From Candidatus Woesearchaeota archaeon (GTDB taxonomy: Archaea; Nanobdellota; Nanobdellia; Woesearchaeales; UBA11576): 15,953 nucleotides of DNA. A program made the position numbers and the translations under genes. The stretch is from contig JALWQS010000110.1 of assembly GCA_027083015.1 (NCBI GenBank), positions 1 to 15,953 on the forward strand, read 5' to 3'. The notes below the pieces were generated by a model. It was not told where the DNA came from. It was given only the letters and a program-made list of their open reading frames with translations, and did not search any database. Positions 1-5,089 of this stretch are shown in pieces (position 1 is the stretch's first letter; each line of letters begins with the position of its first letter).

Positions 1-4
1 ACTC

Positions 5-64
5 GGGTCTATCCCCAACCTAAAGGTAGGGGTATTAACGACCCTCGCTTAACGGCGAGTTTTT
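5..64 (+). other. Tandem hairpins, possible IS200/IS605-type element end
   Basis: GGGTC (5-9) pairs with GACCC (40-44) around an inner stem CCCCAACC (13-20) / GGTAGGGG (25-32) with a TAAA loop. A second hairpin CTCGC (44-48) / GCGAG (55-59) follows and runs straight into TTTTT (60-64), as an intrinsic-type terminator would. The inner TAAA-loop motif followed by TATTAA recurs in diverged form at 77-106. GC-rich hairpins with a TAAA loop are typical of the subterminal ends of IS200/IS605 elements and the 3' part of TnpB-associated omega RNA, so a transposon or RNA end just upstream of the window is plausible. No transposase is visible here, and an ordinary terminator array is the alternative. 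Confidence 0.35.
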
Positions 65-135
65 GGGATTGAAAATCTCGCCCTAAAGGACGGAGTATTA
101 AACTCCTTGCAAATCTCTAACAAGATTTTCAATAA
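65..135 (+). repeat. Palindromic repeat, copy 1 (with insert)
   Basis: ATTGAAAATCT (68-78) is a perfect 11-bp inverted complement of AGATTTTCAAT (123-133). Between the arms lie an imperfect hairpin (CTCGCCC-TAAA-GGACGGAG, 77-95) and a tail related to the hairpin at 13-39. The arms with their flanks, GGGATTGAAAATCT and AGATTTTCAATAAA, recur at 2675-2709 with only a short loop. This suggests one mobile or regulatory repeat, with an insertion in this copy or a deletion in the other. It lies upstream of the serS promoter and may terminate a gene outside the window. Confidence 0.6.
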
Positions 136-188
136 AAAACAAACAAGAGAAAAAGAAAACTAAACCGAGATAAACCAGAAGCCCAAAA

Positions 189-199
189 TCTTTATAAAT
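189..199 (+). promoter_or_regulatory. serS promoter (archaeal TATA box)
   Basis: TTTATAAAT at 191-199 matches the archaeal TATA consensus. The expected start of transcription is about 25 bp downstream, near 220, which would leave a 5' leader of roughly 75 nt. No other gene is visible between 140 and 297; the stretch is A-rich. Confidence 0.55.
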
Positions 200-297
200 G
201 CTCAACACCTAGAACAACAAACGAGAAGAACAGTATAATAAAGAAGAAGAGAAACATAATAAAGATATTAAACATATGCTAAACAGAGGAAAACAAG

Positions 298-1578
298 ATG
301 TTAGACATAAAATTCATAGCGGAAAATCAGGAAGCTGTAAAAGAAAACATGAAAAAACGATTCAGAGAAGACATAGAGATAGTAGACCAATGCCTAGAAA
401 AATATGAAGATTACAAGAAAGCATTGCAAGAAGTACAGGAACTAAAGACAGAAAAGAATAAGGCAAGCCAGGAGATAAACAAGCTTAAGAAAGAAGGAAA
501 AGATGCTACAGAAGTCATCAAAAAAGTAAAAGAGCTGCCAAGCAAGATAAAAGAGAAAGAAGAAGAGATGGAAAAACTGAAAGACCAGATGCTTGAACTA
601 CAAAAAAGAATTCCCATGATGCTGCACGAGTCAGTACCCATAGGAAAAGACGAATCAGAAAATGTCGAAAGAGCAAGATACGGAGAACCATCTGAAAAAG
701 ATTTCGAAGTAAAATCACACGTCGAGATATGCGAACAGTTAGGAATAGTCGATTTTGACGCAAGCGCCCGAGTGGCAGGAAACGGATTTTTCTACCTAAA
801 AAAAGAACTAGCCATGCTAAACCAAGCGCTCATAAGATTCGCAACAGAATTCATGATCAAAAAAGGATTCCTGTTCGTAGAACCACCACTGATGATGAAA
901 GAAGAAGTGCTAAAGACCGTTATGCCTCCAGGGGATTTTGCAGAACACGCATACAAGATACAAGGGACAGACCTGGTACTAATAGCAACATCAGAACACC
1001 CATTACTGGGAATGTACTACAAACAAGTCATAGACAAGAAAGAACTGCCGATAAAGATGACAGGATACAGCCAATGCTTCAGACAAGAGATAGGAAGCCA
1101 CGGCATAGACGAGAAAGGCCTGTTTAGGACACACCAGTTCAACAAGGTAGAAATGGTCGTCATATGCGAACCAGAAGACAGCTATAAATTCTACGATGAG
1201 ATGCTAGGACACTCAATAGAACTGTTCAAACAACTAGGGATACCAACAAGAGTGCTGGAAAGCTGTTCAGGAGACCTGGGAGACCTGAAATCTAAAGGAG
1301 CAGATCTGGAAGCATGGAGCCCAAGAAGAAAAGACTACTTTGAAGTATGCTCTGTATCAAACATAACAGACGCACAAGCAAGAAGGATGGGGTGCAAAGT
1401 ATTCGACGGCGAAAAAAGATACTACCCACACACGCTAAACAATACAGTAATAGCCACAAGCAGAGCAATGGTTGCAATACTGGAAAACTACCAGAACAAA
1501 GACGGAAGCATAACGATACCAGAAGTGCTGGTCCCATACATGGGAGGCATCACAAAGATTTCAGCAGACAATGAGTGA
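298..1578 (+). CDS. serS: Seryl-tRNA synthetase
   Basis: Charges tRNA-Ser (and tRNA-Sec where present) with serine through a seryl-adenylate, in the cytoplasm as a homodimer. The 426 residues match the usual SerRS length of about 420-460. The start MLDIKFIAENQEAVKENMKKR is the classic SerRS N terminus. Residues about 25-100 form the long antiparallel coiled-coil arm, rich in Lys and Glu, that grips the tRNA. The class II core follows: motif 1 around NQALIRFATEFMIKKG, the serine-pocket segment ATSEHPLLGMY, motif 2 FRQEIGSHG...GLFRTHQFNKVEM, and motif 3 NNTVIATSRAMVAILENYQ. The motif 3 wording and the C-terminal PEVLVPYMGG are the common archaeal/eukaryotic version, not the rare methanogenic SerRS. 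An AGAGGA ribosome site at 285-290 supports the ATG at 298. Codons are strongly A-ending (ATA for Ile, AGA for Arg). Confidence 0.97.
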   Translation: MLDIKFIAENQEAVKENMKKRFREDIEIVDQCLEKYEDYKKALQEVQELKTEKNKASQEINKLKKEGKDATEVIKKVKELPSKIKEKEEEMEKLKDQMLELQKRIPMMLHESVPIGKDESENVERARYGEPSEKDFEVKSHVEICEQLGIVDFDASARVAGNGFFYLKKELAMLNQALIRFATEFMIKKGFLFVEPPLMMKEEVLKTVMPPGDFAEHAYKIQGTDLVLIATSEHPLLGMYYKQVIDKKELPIKMTGYSQCFRQEIGSHGIDEKGLFRTHQFNKVEMVVICEPEDSYKFYDEMLGHSIELFKQLGIPTRVLESCSGDLGDLKSKGADLEAWSPRRKDYFEVCSVSNITDAQARRMGCKVFDGEKRYYPHTLNNTVIATSRAMVAILENYQNKDGSITIPEVLVPYMGGITKISADNE

Positions 1579-1593
1579 TTACATAGAAGATCG

Positions 1594-1603
1594 TAATAAA
1601 TAT
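1594..1603 (+). promoter_or_regulatory. Possible TATA box for the zinc-ribbon gene
   Basis: TAATAAATAT in the 60-bp gap after serS would put a transcription start near 1624, about 15 nt before the TTG start. Read-through from serS is equally possible. Confidence 0.35.
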
Positions 1604-1638
1604 CATAAACGAATCAATATCAAAAAAAGAGGGATAAT

Positions 1639-2091
1639 TTGAGCCATAAGAACAAGCCCATAGGAGGAAGTATCTACATAATCATCGGAGCAGCAATGAT
1701 GCTCATGTCAGTACTTATAGACCCGACAAAACTCATATTCTTCATACTAACAGGAGCGATATTCATCGTCGTAGGATTCTTCAAGATAATAATAAAATTA
1801 GAAGAAGGAAAAAAAGAAGGAACAAAAAAAACCGTCCACCACTCAACGCATCAAACAACAAGACAAGTACATATGACAACAACTGCAAACCACACCAACC
1901 ATATGCGAACAGCAGGACAACAAGCACATACAACACAGCAGAAACAAAACACCCATAATCACACAACAGAAAAAAAAGAGCATGAAAACATACACGTACA
2001 TCATAAACAAGTGATAAGATGCTCAAACTGTCACGTCAAAGTACACCCATTATTCAAATACTGCCCTAACTGTGGACAAAAACTAGGGTAG
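1639..2091 (+). CDS. Two-helix membrane protein with C-terminal zinc ribbon
   Basis: Function unknown. The 150 residues begin at a TTG codon preceded by GAGGG (1629-1633, spacing 5); there is no ATG upstream in frame. Two hydrophobic helices (about 10-27 and 32-52) are separated by a short DPTK turn, so both ends should face the same side. A long hydrophilic linker (about 55-122) is unusually rich in His, Thr and Gln, with many HxxH-like spacings. It ends in a compact zinc ribbon with Cys128-x2-Cys131 and Cys142-x2-Cys145 (CSNC...CPNC) and the usual GQKLG end. Such ribbons are common, probably as structural or protein-binding knobs, in many archaeal membrane proteins of unknown role. The His-rich linker could bind metal, but composition alone does not prove it. 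It follows serS by 60 bp on the same strand, with no functional link evident. Confidence 0.8.
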   Translation: MSHKNKPIGGSIYIIIGAAMMLMSVLIDPTKLIFFILTGAIFIVVGFFKIIIKLEEGKKEGTKKTVHHSTHQTTRQVHMTTTANHTNHMRTAGQQAHTTQQKQNTHNHTTEKKEHENIHVHHKQVIRCSNCHVKVHPLFKYCPNCGQKLG

Positions 2092-2141
2092 AAGAAAGAA
2101 ACAGGAGAAACAAACTAAGAGAGATATTTAACAATTGTTTC

Positions 2142-2606
2142 ATGTCCGCTCATAAAAAAGTGTTCAAACAGGCAAAGAAAATGAGATCAATAAATTTATC
2201 AGGTAACAGGATCGTCGGTGTGCTTTATTGGGTCGTAATTGTCTTGTTCACTCTGCTTGAACCTTGGGGAAATATTGATACGAGAGATTTCTCTTACATG
2301 GGAATCCAAAAATTCTGGGAGTATAATGCGTATATAGCAGTTGTCTTGATCTCTATGGCCATACTTGGCATCTTATTTTGGAAGAATAAAACAGAATTAA
2401 AAACAGTTATCTGGGCATATGTAATAAACACAATGTTTATTGTCATGAACCTATTCGATTTGCTCCATTTTTTCCCTGATCCTGCACAACCATTGCCTTT
2501 TTTAGTAAGTTTAATCGAAATAGCAACTTCGATAATCATACTTGGAATAAGCATTTACTTACCGAAAAGCACGGATAAAAACAACAGAAATGGGCCAGTT
2601 CATTAG
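2142..2606 (+). CDS. Four-helix membrane protein, unknown function
   Basis: Not recognised as any family. The 154 residues show a basic N terminus, four hydrophobic helices (about 24-41, 60-80, 87-110 and 118-139) and a short polar tail. The loop between helices 1 and 2 carries EPWGNIDTRDF, and the third helix ends in NLFDLLHFFPDP. The start is uncertain: no clear ribosome site precedes the ATG at 2142, and the TATA-like GATATTTAAC (2123-2132) is too close to serve it. The internal ATG at 2181 (residue 14), just before the first helix, would fit that TATA box. Codon use is unlike the neighbouring + strand genes: Ile is spread over ATA/ATC/ATT, Val over all third bases, and Leu TTG and CTT are frequent. 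This hints at recent arrival or inversion. Confidence 0.7.
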   Translation: MSAHKKVFKQAKKMRSINLSGNRIVGVLYWVVIVLFTLLEPWGNIDTRDFSYMGIQKFWEYNAYIAVVLISMAILGILFWKNKTELKTVIWAYVINTMFIVMNLFDLLHFFPDPAQPLPFLVSLIEIATSIIILGISIYLPKSTDKNNRNGPVH

Positions 2607-2674
2607 CAAAAGGCCATAATACCCAATTCTTCAGGATGAGGATAGGCCTAGTATATAATAATTCTCAAAGGTTT
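2607..2674. other. Gap between convergent genes, nothing recognised
   Basis: The sequence is A/T-rich with a partial inverted pair (AAGGCC near 2610 and AGGCCTA near 2644). No reading frame or promoter serving a neighbouring gene is apparent. Confidence 0.5.
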
Positions 2675-2709
2675 GGGGATTGAAAAATCTATGCAAGATT
2701 TTCAATAAA
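2675..2709. repeat. Palindromic repeat, copy 2, possible bidirectional terminator
   Basis: ATTGAAAAATCT (2679-2690) pairs with AGATTTTCAAT (2696-2706) with one bulged A and a 5-nt loop. It shares the flanks GGGATTGAAAA... and ...AGATTTTCAATAAA with the element at 65-135. It sits between two convergent genes, 4 bp from the end of the PduL gene, so transcription from both sides would cross it. A GGATTGA (2677-2683) / TCAATCC (2711-2717) pairing offers an alternative fold reaching into the stop codon. Confidence 0.6.
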
Positions 2710-2710
2710 C

Positions 2711-3307
2711 TCAATCCTTAATAACAAAACCAAAACCTTCACGAGAAATGCCAGCAGCATGACCCTCATCAGTATCAAGATGACAGGTAAGAACAGCACC
2801 CTCCTGGACACGAACAAGAACATTATTCAAAACAACAGAACGAGGACCATCAGTAACCACGCTGATAACATCACCATCTTTCAAACCCAGAGATTCAGCA
2901 TCAGAAGGACTGGCATGAAGATGACGACAAGCAACAAGAGGCATACTATCAAGCTTCAAACGACCCTTGGGCCCAACAATCTCAACATCAAACTGTCGCT
3001 GCTTGCCCTCAGAATCAAAAATAGTCTCTTTAGTGAGCTTAAAGATATCAGTAGCTGCCAGCTCAACCTTAGTCTGATCACGAAAAGGCATAACAATATG
3101 AACATTAGGAAGAGAACCTCCTTTTACACGAATCTCTACAGAATCAGAAGTCACAAAAACATCATTAAACTTCAACTGCCTACGAGCAGAAAACACATGA
3201 TCAGGACCGAAAAGAATATCAGCATCCTTTTTAGAAATATGGATATGCTTAGCTGAAACCTCCACAGGAACCTTATTCTCAGCTGTCTTGTAAGAGCTAA
3301 AATCCAT
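2711..3307 (-). CDS. pduL: PduL-type phosphate acyltransferase (phosphotransacylase)
   Basis: Interconverts an acyl-CoA (acetyl- or propionyl-CoA) with the acyl phosphate and CoA. The 198 residues carry the two PduL half-domains. The first has VPVEVSAKHIHIS with the zinc ligands His21 and His23, and the Arg-containing PFRDQTKVEL segment. The second has ACRHLHASPSDAE with His129 and His131, GLKDGDVISV, and CHLDTDEGHAAG with His176 and His183. All these are hallmarks of the zinc-dependent family. I chose the ATG at 3307: the frame is open to a TTG at 3391, but the 28 extra residues resemble nothing in the family. A TATA-like AACTTTTTTAAT (3329-3340) centred about 27 bp upstream also fits leaderless initiation at 3307. 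No encapsulation peptide or microcompartment gene is nearby, so a free cytosolic enzyme linked to acetate or ATP metabolism is likely. Codons end mostly in T or G. Confidence 0.92.
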   Translation of the reverse strand: MDFSSYKTAENKVPVEVSAKHIHISKKDADILFGPDHVFSARRQLKFNDVFVTSDSVEIRVKGGSLPNVHIVMPFRDQTKVELAATDIFKLTKETIFDSEGKQRQFDVEIVGPKGRLKLDSMPLVACRHLHASPSDAESLGLKDGDVISVVTDGPRSVVLNNVLVRVQEGAVLTCHLDTDEGHAAGISREGFGFVIKD

Positions 3308-3328
3308 AGAAACACTAAAAATACAGTC

Positions 3329-3340
3329 ATTAAAAAAGTT
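3329..3340 (-). promoter_or_regulatory. PduL gene promoter, leaderless type
   Basis: Reading the minus strand, AACTTTTTTAAT lies about 27 bp before the ATG at 3307. In archaea that spacing puts the transcription start at or next to the start codon. No ribosome site is visible before this ATG, which agrees. Confidence 0.4.
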
Positions 3341-3481
3341 ATGGGATTTGTGAAAAAAACATACCCAAACAGCCCATCTCAACAAGCTCAAGATTCAAAA
3401 GCTCAAATTCGTAGCGATAATAGTCATAATGGTCCTTACACAAGAGCATACCATCATAGTTCCCAGTAGCAGATACCTACA
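3339..3481 (-). pseudogene. Possible frameshifted paralogue of the 44-residue zinc-finger protein
   Basis: Minus-strand bases 3449-3339 encode MLLCKDHYDYYRYEFELL followed by NLELVEMGCLGMFFSQIP and a stop. Upstream in the same frame are SATGNYDG and then a TAG (3477-3479). The neighbouring frame reads Cys-Cys-Arg just before it. Joining frames gives CR..SATGNYDGMLLCKDHYDYY, which parallels CRFPAKRDFHGKKLCQDCWEKY in the intact gene just upstream. Shared features are Cys-Arg, Gly, Leu-Cys-x-Asp, Tyr and the acidic ELEL tail, with His in place of the last Cys (LCxxH). Codons end in T/G like real minus-strand genes here. No start codon or second N-terminal Cys is found, so it looks decayed; a 36-residue gene starting at 3449 is the alternative. 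Confidence 0.4.
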
Positions 3482-3504
3482 ACAGGTTCTTAAGATAAGA
3501 CCAG

Positions 3505-3537
3505 AAGCAAGAAGAAAAACAAAAAGAGATATAAGAA
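3505..3537 (-). terminator. U-rich terminator after the 44-residue gene
   Basis: Read on the minus strand, a run of T-rich sequence (TTTTTGTTTTTCTTCTT) follows the stop codon at 3541 within about 15 nt. This fits the hairpin-free U-tract terminators of archaea. Confidence 0.4.
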
Positions 3538-3540
3538 CAA

Positions 3541-3675
3541 TCACATATCCTTCAATTCCAACTCCATACGCTCCTCTTCAGCCTTATACTTCTCCCAGCA
3601 GTCCTGACAGAGCTTCTTACCATGAAAATCCCTTTTTGCAGGAAACCTGCATCCCGGCTCTTCACATTCATCCAT
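3541..3675 (-). CDS. 44-residue zinc-finger protein
   Basis: A very small gene whose product begins MDECEEPGCRFPAKRDFHGK, continues KLCQDCWEKYKAEEE and ends RMELELKDM. Four cysteines (4, 9, 23, 26; Cx4C...Cx2C) form a likely single zinc site, followed by an acidic helix (27-44). It is probably a cytoplasmic protein- or RNA-binding module; the function is unknown. Support for reality: a TATA-like GTTAATAAATC (minus strand, 3707-3717) places a transcript start near 3685, GGTG (3686-3683) sits 7 nt before the ATG, a U-rich terminator follows, and the codons show the T/G-ending bias of other minus-strand genes. A related, apparently broken copy lies just downstream. Confidence 0.75.
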   Translation of the reverse strand: MDECEEPGCRFPAKRDFHGKKLCQDCWEKYKAEEERMELELKDM

Positions 3676-3706
3676 AATAAGCACCCAAACCACAATAATA
3701 AAAACA

Positions 3707-3717
3707 GATTTATTAAC
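3707..3717 (-). promoter_or_regulatory. Promoter of the 44-residue zinc-finger gene
   Basis: The minus strand reads GTTAATAAATC here, about 35 bp upstream of the ATG at 3675, giving a predicted leader of about 10 nt that contains the GGTG ribosome site. Confidence 0.45.
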
Positions 3718-3737
3718 TTTTCCTTAAAAAGTCAGAA

Positions 3738-3777
3738 AAACCACAAAAAAAGAAAAAAGAAAAGAAACAAAAACAAT
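3738..3777 (-). terminator. U-rich terminator of the lipoprotein gene
   Basis: Immediately after the stop codon at 3786 the minus strand becomes almost pure pyrimidine, with repeated T4-T7 runs (TTTTTGTTTC, TTTTCTTTTTTC, TTTTTTTG). This is the strongest archaeal-style terminator in the window. It separates the lipoprotein gene from the small zinc-finger gene. Confidence 0.6.
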
Positions 3778-3785
3778 CTTCTAAA

Positions 3786-4409
3786 TTATTCCCACTTAGC
3801 AGTCAGACTACCTGTCTTTGTATAATGAACCCTCTCAAGAGATTCATAATATTTAAGTTCTAAGTCACCGCTCACATAAGAACCTGACTCATCAGCATAA
3901 CAGGTAAATTTCTGCTTTGTACCCGGCTCAATAGCAGCACCTGAAGGATCGCACTCATCACCATTAAAGTACAAAGAAACATCCTCAAGCTTACCAGCAT
4001 AAGCAAGGTATTTGATAGTTATATCAACCTGACCTTCAGAAGCTATATAAGACATACAACTAAAAGGATAATCTATATCACACTTTTCAGTAGCATCCTT
4101 ATCACGATACTGAGTGCCAAGCTTTCTCAAACCGACATCCTCACCAGAATCACCACCAGAACCAGGGATAACAAGCTCTGTAGGCTTTTCCTGATCCTCA
4201 GCAGTATCAGAATCAGAAGTTACTGTTCTTTGCTGATCCTGTAACTGTTTTGTAGCATAAGCTGCCTGTTGCTGTATAGCATCAGCCTGAGCTTGAGCCT
4301 GAGCAAGCTGCTCACGGGCTTGTTGTTCAGTCTTCTTAGCACGGTAATAAGAACAACCAGAGCCAAGAACAAAAAGAACCAATACAAGAACAATCAATAA
4401 ACGCTTCAT
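3786..4409 (-). CDS. Secreted lipoprotein with coiled coil and disulfide-type C-terminal domain
   Basis: Function unknown; probably surface-attached. The 207 residues start with a lipoprotein-type signal peptide: MKRLL, a hydrophobic core at 4-16 and the lipobox LGSGC with Cys19 as the expected lipidated residue. Residues 24-62 are Gln/Ala-rich and helical (coiled coil). A flexible Ser/Asp/Gly-rich linker follows (63-95). A C-terminal beta-rich domain (about 105-207) contains four cysteines (110, 118, 153, 170), likely two disulfides, and ends in alternating strands (GDLELKYYES...TGSLTAKWE). This ending resembles beta-sandwich domains often seen in DPANN surface proteins, but I cannot name a family. 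A G-rich ribosome site (GGGGGTG on the minus strand, 4419-4425) precedes the ATG. Confidence 0.8.
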   Translation of the reverse strand: MKRLLIVLVLVLFVLGSGCSYYRAKKTEQQAREQLAQAQAQADAIQQQAAYATKQLQDQQRTVTSDSDTAEDQEKPTELVIPGSGGDSGEDVGLRKLGTQYRDKDATEKCDIDYPFSCMSYIASEGQVDITIKYLAYAGKLEDVSLYFNGDECDPSGAAIEPGTKQKFTCYADESGSYVSGDLELKYYESLERVHYTKTGSLTAKWE

Positions 4410-4498
4410 AAACTAAACACCCCCATCATTGATATACATAGATAAAAACCCCTCAAACGGGAAACAAGACATAAATAATATGTTACATAATAAAAAGA

Positions 4499-4509
4499 AT
4501 TTATAAATG
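4499..4509 (-). promoter_or_regulatory. TATA box upstream of the lipoprotein gene
   Basis: ATTTATAAAT is close to palindromic and lies about 95 bp before the lipoprotein ATG. A second candidate, ATTATTTATG (about 4470-4480), would give a shorter leader. The gap 4410-4555 otherwise holds no gene. Confidence 0.4.
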
Positions 4510-4555
4510 TTTGGGCTGAAAGATTTACAAAGAAGGATAAAGATCACATCTCTTA

Positions 4556-4789
4556 TTACATCTCTTCCAATGCTTTCTGCATCAAAGGAATAACAGCCTC
4601 AGCCTCTTCCTTAGTCAAACGACCAAGCTTAGCAAAATTCAGTTCACCAGAAGCGTTCTTATTCTCACGACTGACCTGCATCTTCTTGATGCCTTCATTG
4701 TACTGCTTAACAGCAACAGTAATCTTTGTCCTCTCAAAATCGGCAGATTCTGCCCATATTTCCTTATCCAGATTAGGATCAAATGGCAT
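4556..4789 (-). CDS. 77-residue small soluble protein, conserved-looking
   Basis: Function unknown. The 77 residues begin MPFDPNLDKEIWAESADFER, have a beta-like stretch KITVAVKQYNEGIKKMQVSR, then FAKLGRLTKEEAEAVIPLMQ and a final helix. The layout (beta strands, then a glycine turn and LTKEEA starting a helix) recalls the small PC4/YdbC-like nucleic-acid-binding fold, but that is a guess from pattern. The start at 4789 is chosen for two reasons: GGAGG (4802-4798) stands 8 nt upstream, and a TATA box (CTTATAAAG, 4828-4836) predicts transcription from about 4806. Transcription from there rules out the longer frame beginning at 4852. An ATG at 4795 is only 2 nt from the ribosome site and is less likely. 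Confidence 0.75.
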   Translation of the reverse strand: MPFDPNLDKEIWAESADFERTKITVAVKQYNEGIKKMQVSRENKNASGELNFAKLGRLTKEEAEAVIPLMQKALEEM

Positions 4790-4827
4790 ATTCATTACCT
4801 CCGTATAGTTTTTTGAGATAACAGGTT

Positions 4828-4836
4828 CTTTATAAG
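4828..4836 (-). promoter_or_regulatory. Promoter of the 77-residue protein gene
   Basis: The minus strand reads CTTATAAAG. A start about 26 bp downstream gives a leader of roughly 17 nt carrying the GGAGG ribosome site. Confidence 0.55.
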
Positions 4837-4859
4837 AGTATTGGTAAAACAACGCAGTC

Positions 4860-5010
4860 TTATGCTACTATGGATGAGCGCAGGCAGGCCTTAGAAATAA
4901 GAACATAGAAATAGAGAAGCCCTCAGCTCGCCCGTCAATCTTCCTAGCTTACGCTCAGATCTGGATGCACAAAGTGCAGGCACATCATCGGACTTCTCAA
5001 GTGTCCTAAA
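4860..5010. other. GC-rich foldable intergenic region, candidate non-coding RNA
   Basis: This stretch is distinctly richer in G and C than the flanks and has no convincing reading frame. GAGAAG (4914-4919) pairs with CTTCTC (4993-4998), and after one mismatch CC pairs with GG. Inside lies a perfect TGCAC (4966-4970) / GTGCA (4974-4978) hairpin with an AAA loop. GAGCG (4876-4880) can pair with CGCTC (4952-4956), and GGAC (4990-4993) with GTCC (5003-5006) in a competing fold. The minus strand has GATGATG and CTGA, which resemble C and D boxes but are about 24 nt apart without D'/C' boxes. No T-loop or other tRNA hallmark is present. A decayed gene is the alternative. Confidence 0.3.
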
Positions 5011-5058
5011 AAAGGAAATAAAGAAGCATTTAAGTATCTTTGGAAAAAGCAACAAAAA

Positions 5059-5067
5059 GATTAAATA
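5059..5067 (+). promoter_or_regulatory. Glycosyltransferase promoter, leaderless type
   Basis: GATTAAATA is centred near 5063, about 27 bp before the ATG at 5090, so the transcript would begin at or beside the start codon. There is no ribosome site before the ATG. Confidence 0.5.
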
Positions 5068-5089
5068 CCGCTACAGATGAGCAAAAAAG

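Noticed and set aside
2759..3256. 165-codon + strand frame opposite the PduL gene
   Set aside because: Its product is Asn/Thr/Ile-rich without recognisable features, while the opposite strand has clear family motifs.
3308..3391. Longer PduL frame starting at TTG 3391 (28 extra residues)
   Set aside because: The added residues are hydrophobic and unlike the family. The ATG at 3307 is preceded by a well-spaced TATA box, and the region overlaps the small zinc-finger relic in another frame.
3429..3825. Two overlapping + strand open frames between the PduL and lipoprotein genes
   Set aside because: They are antisense to the supported 44-residue gene and to the lipoprotein gene end, have no promoter or ribosome site, and encode low-complexity Lys/Asn or Pro-rich sequence.
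4790..4852. Longer frame of the 77-residue protein gene
   Set aside because: The TATA box lies inside this extension and GGAGG is correctly spaced only for the ATG at 4789.
4860..5010. tRNA gene
   Set aside because: The closing stem spacing of about 85 nt suggested a long-arm tRNA, but there is no TTC-type T-loop, no proper D or anticodon arm and no 7-bp acceptor.
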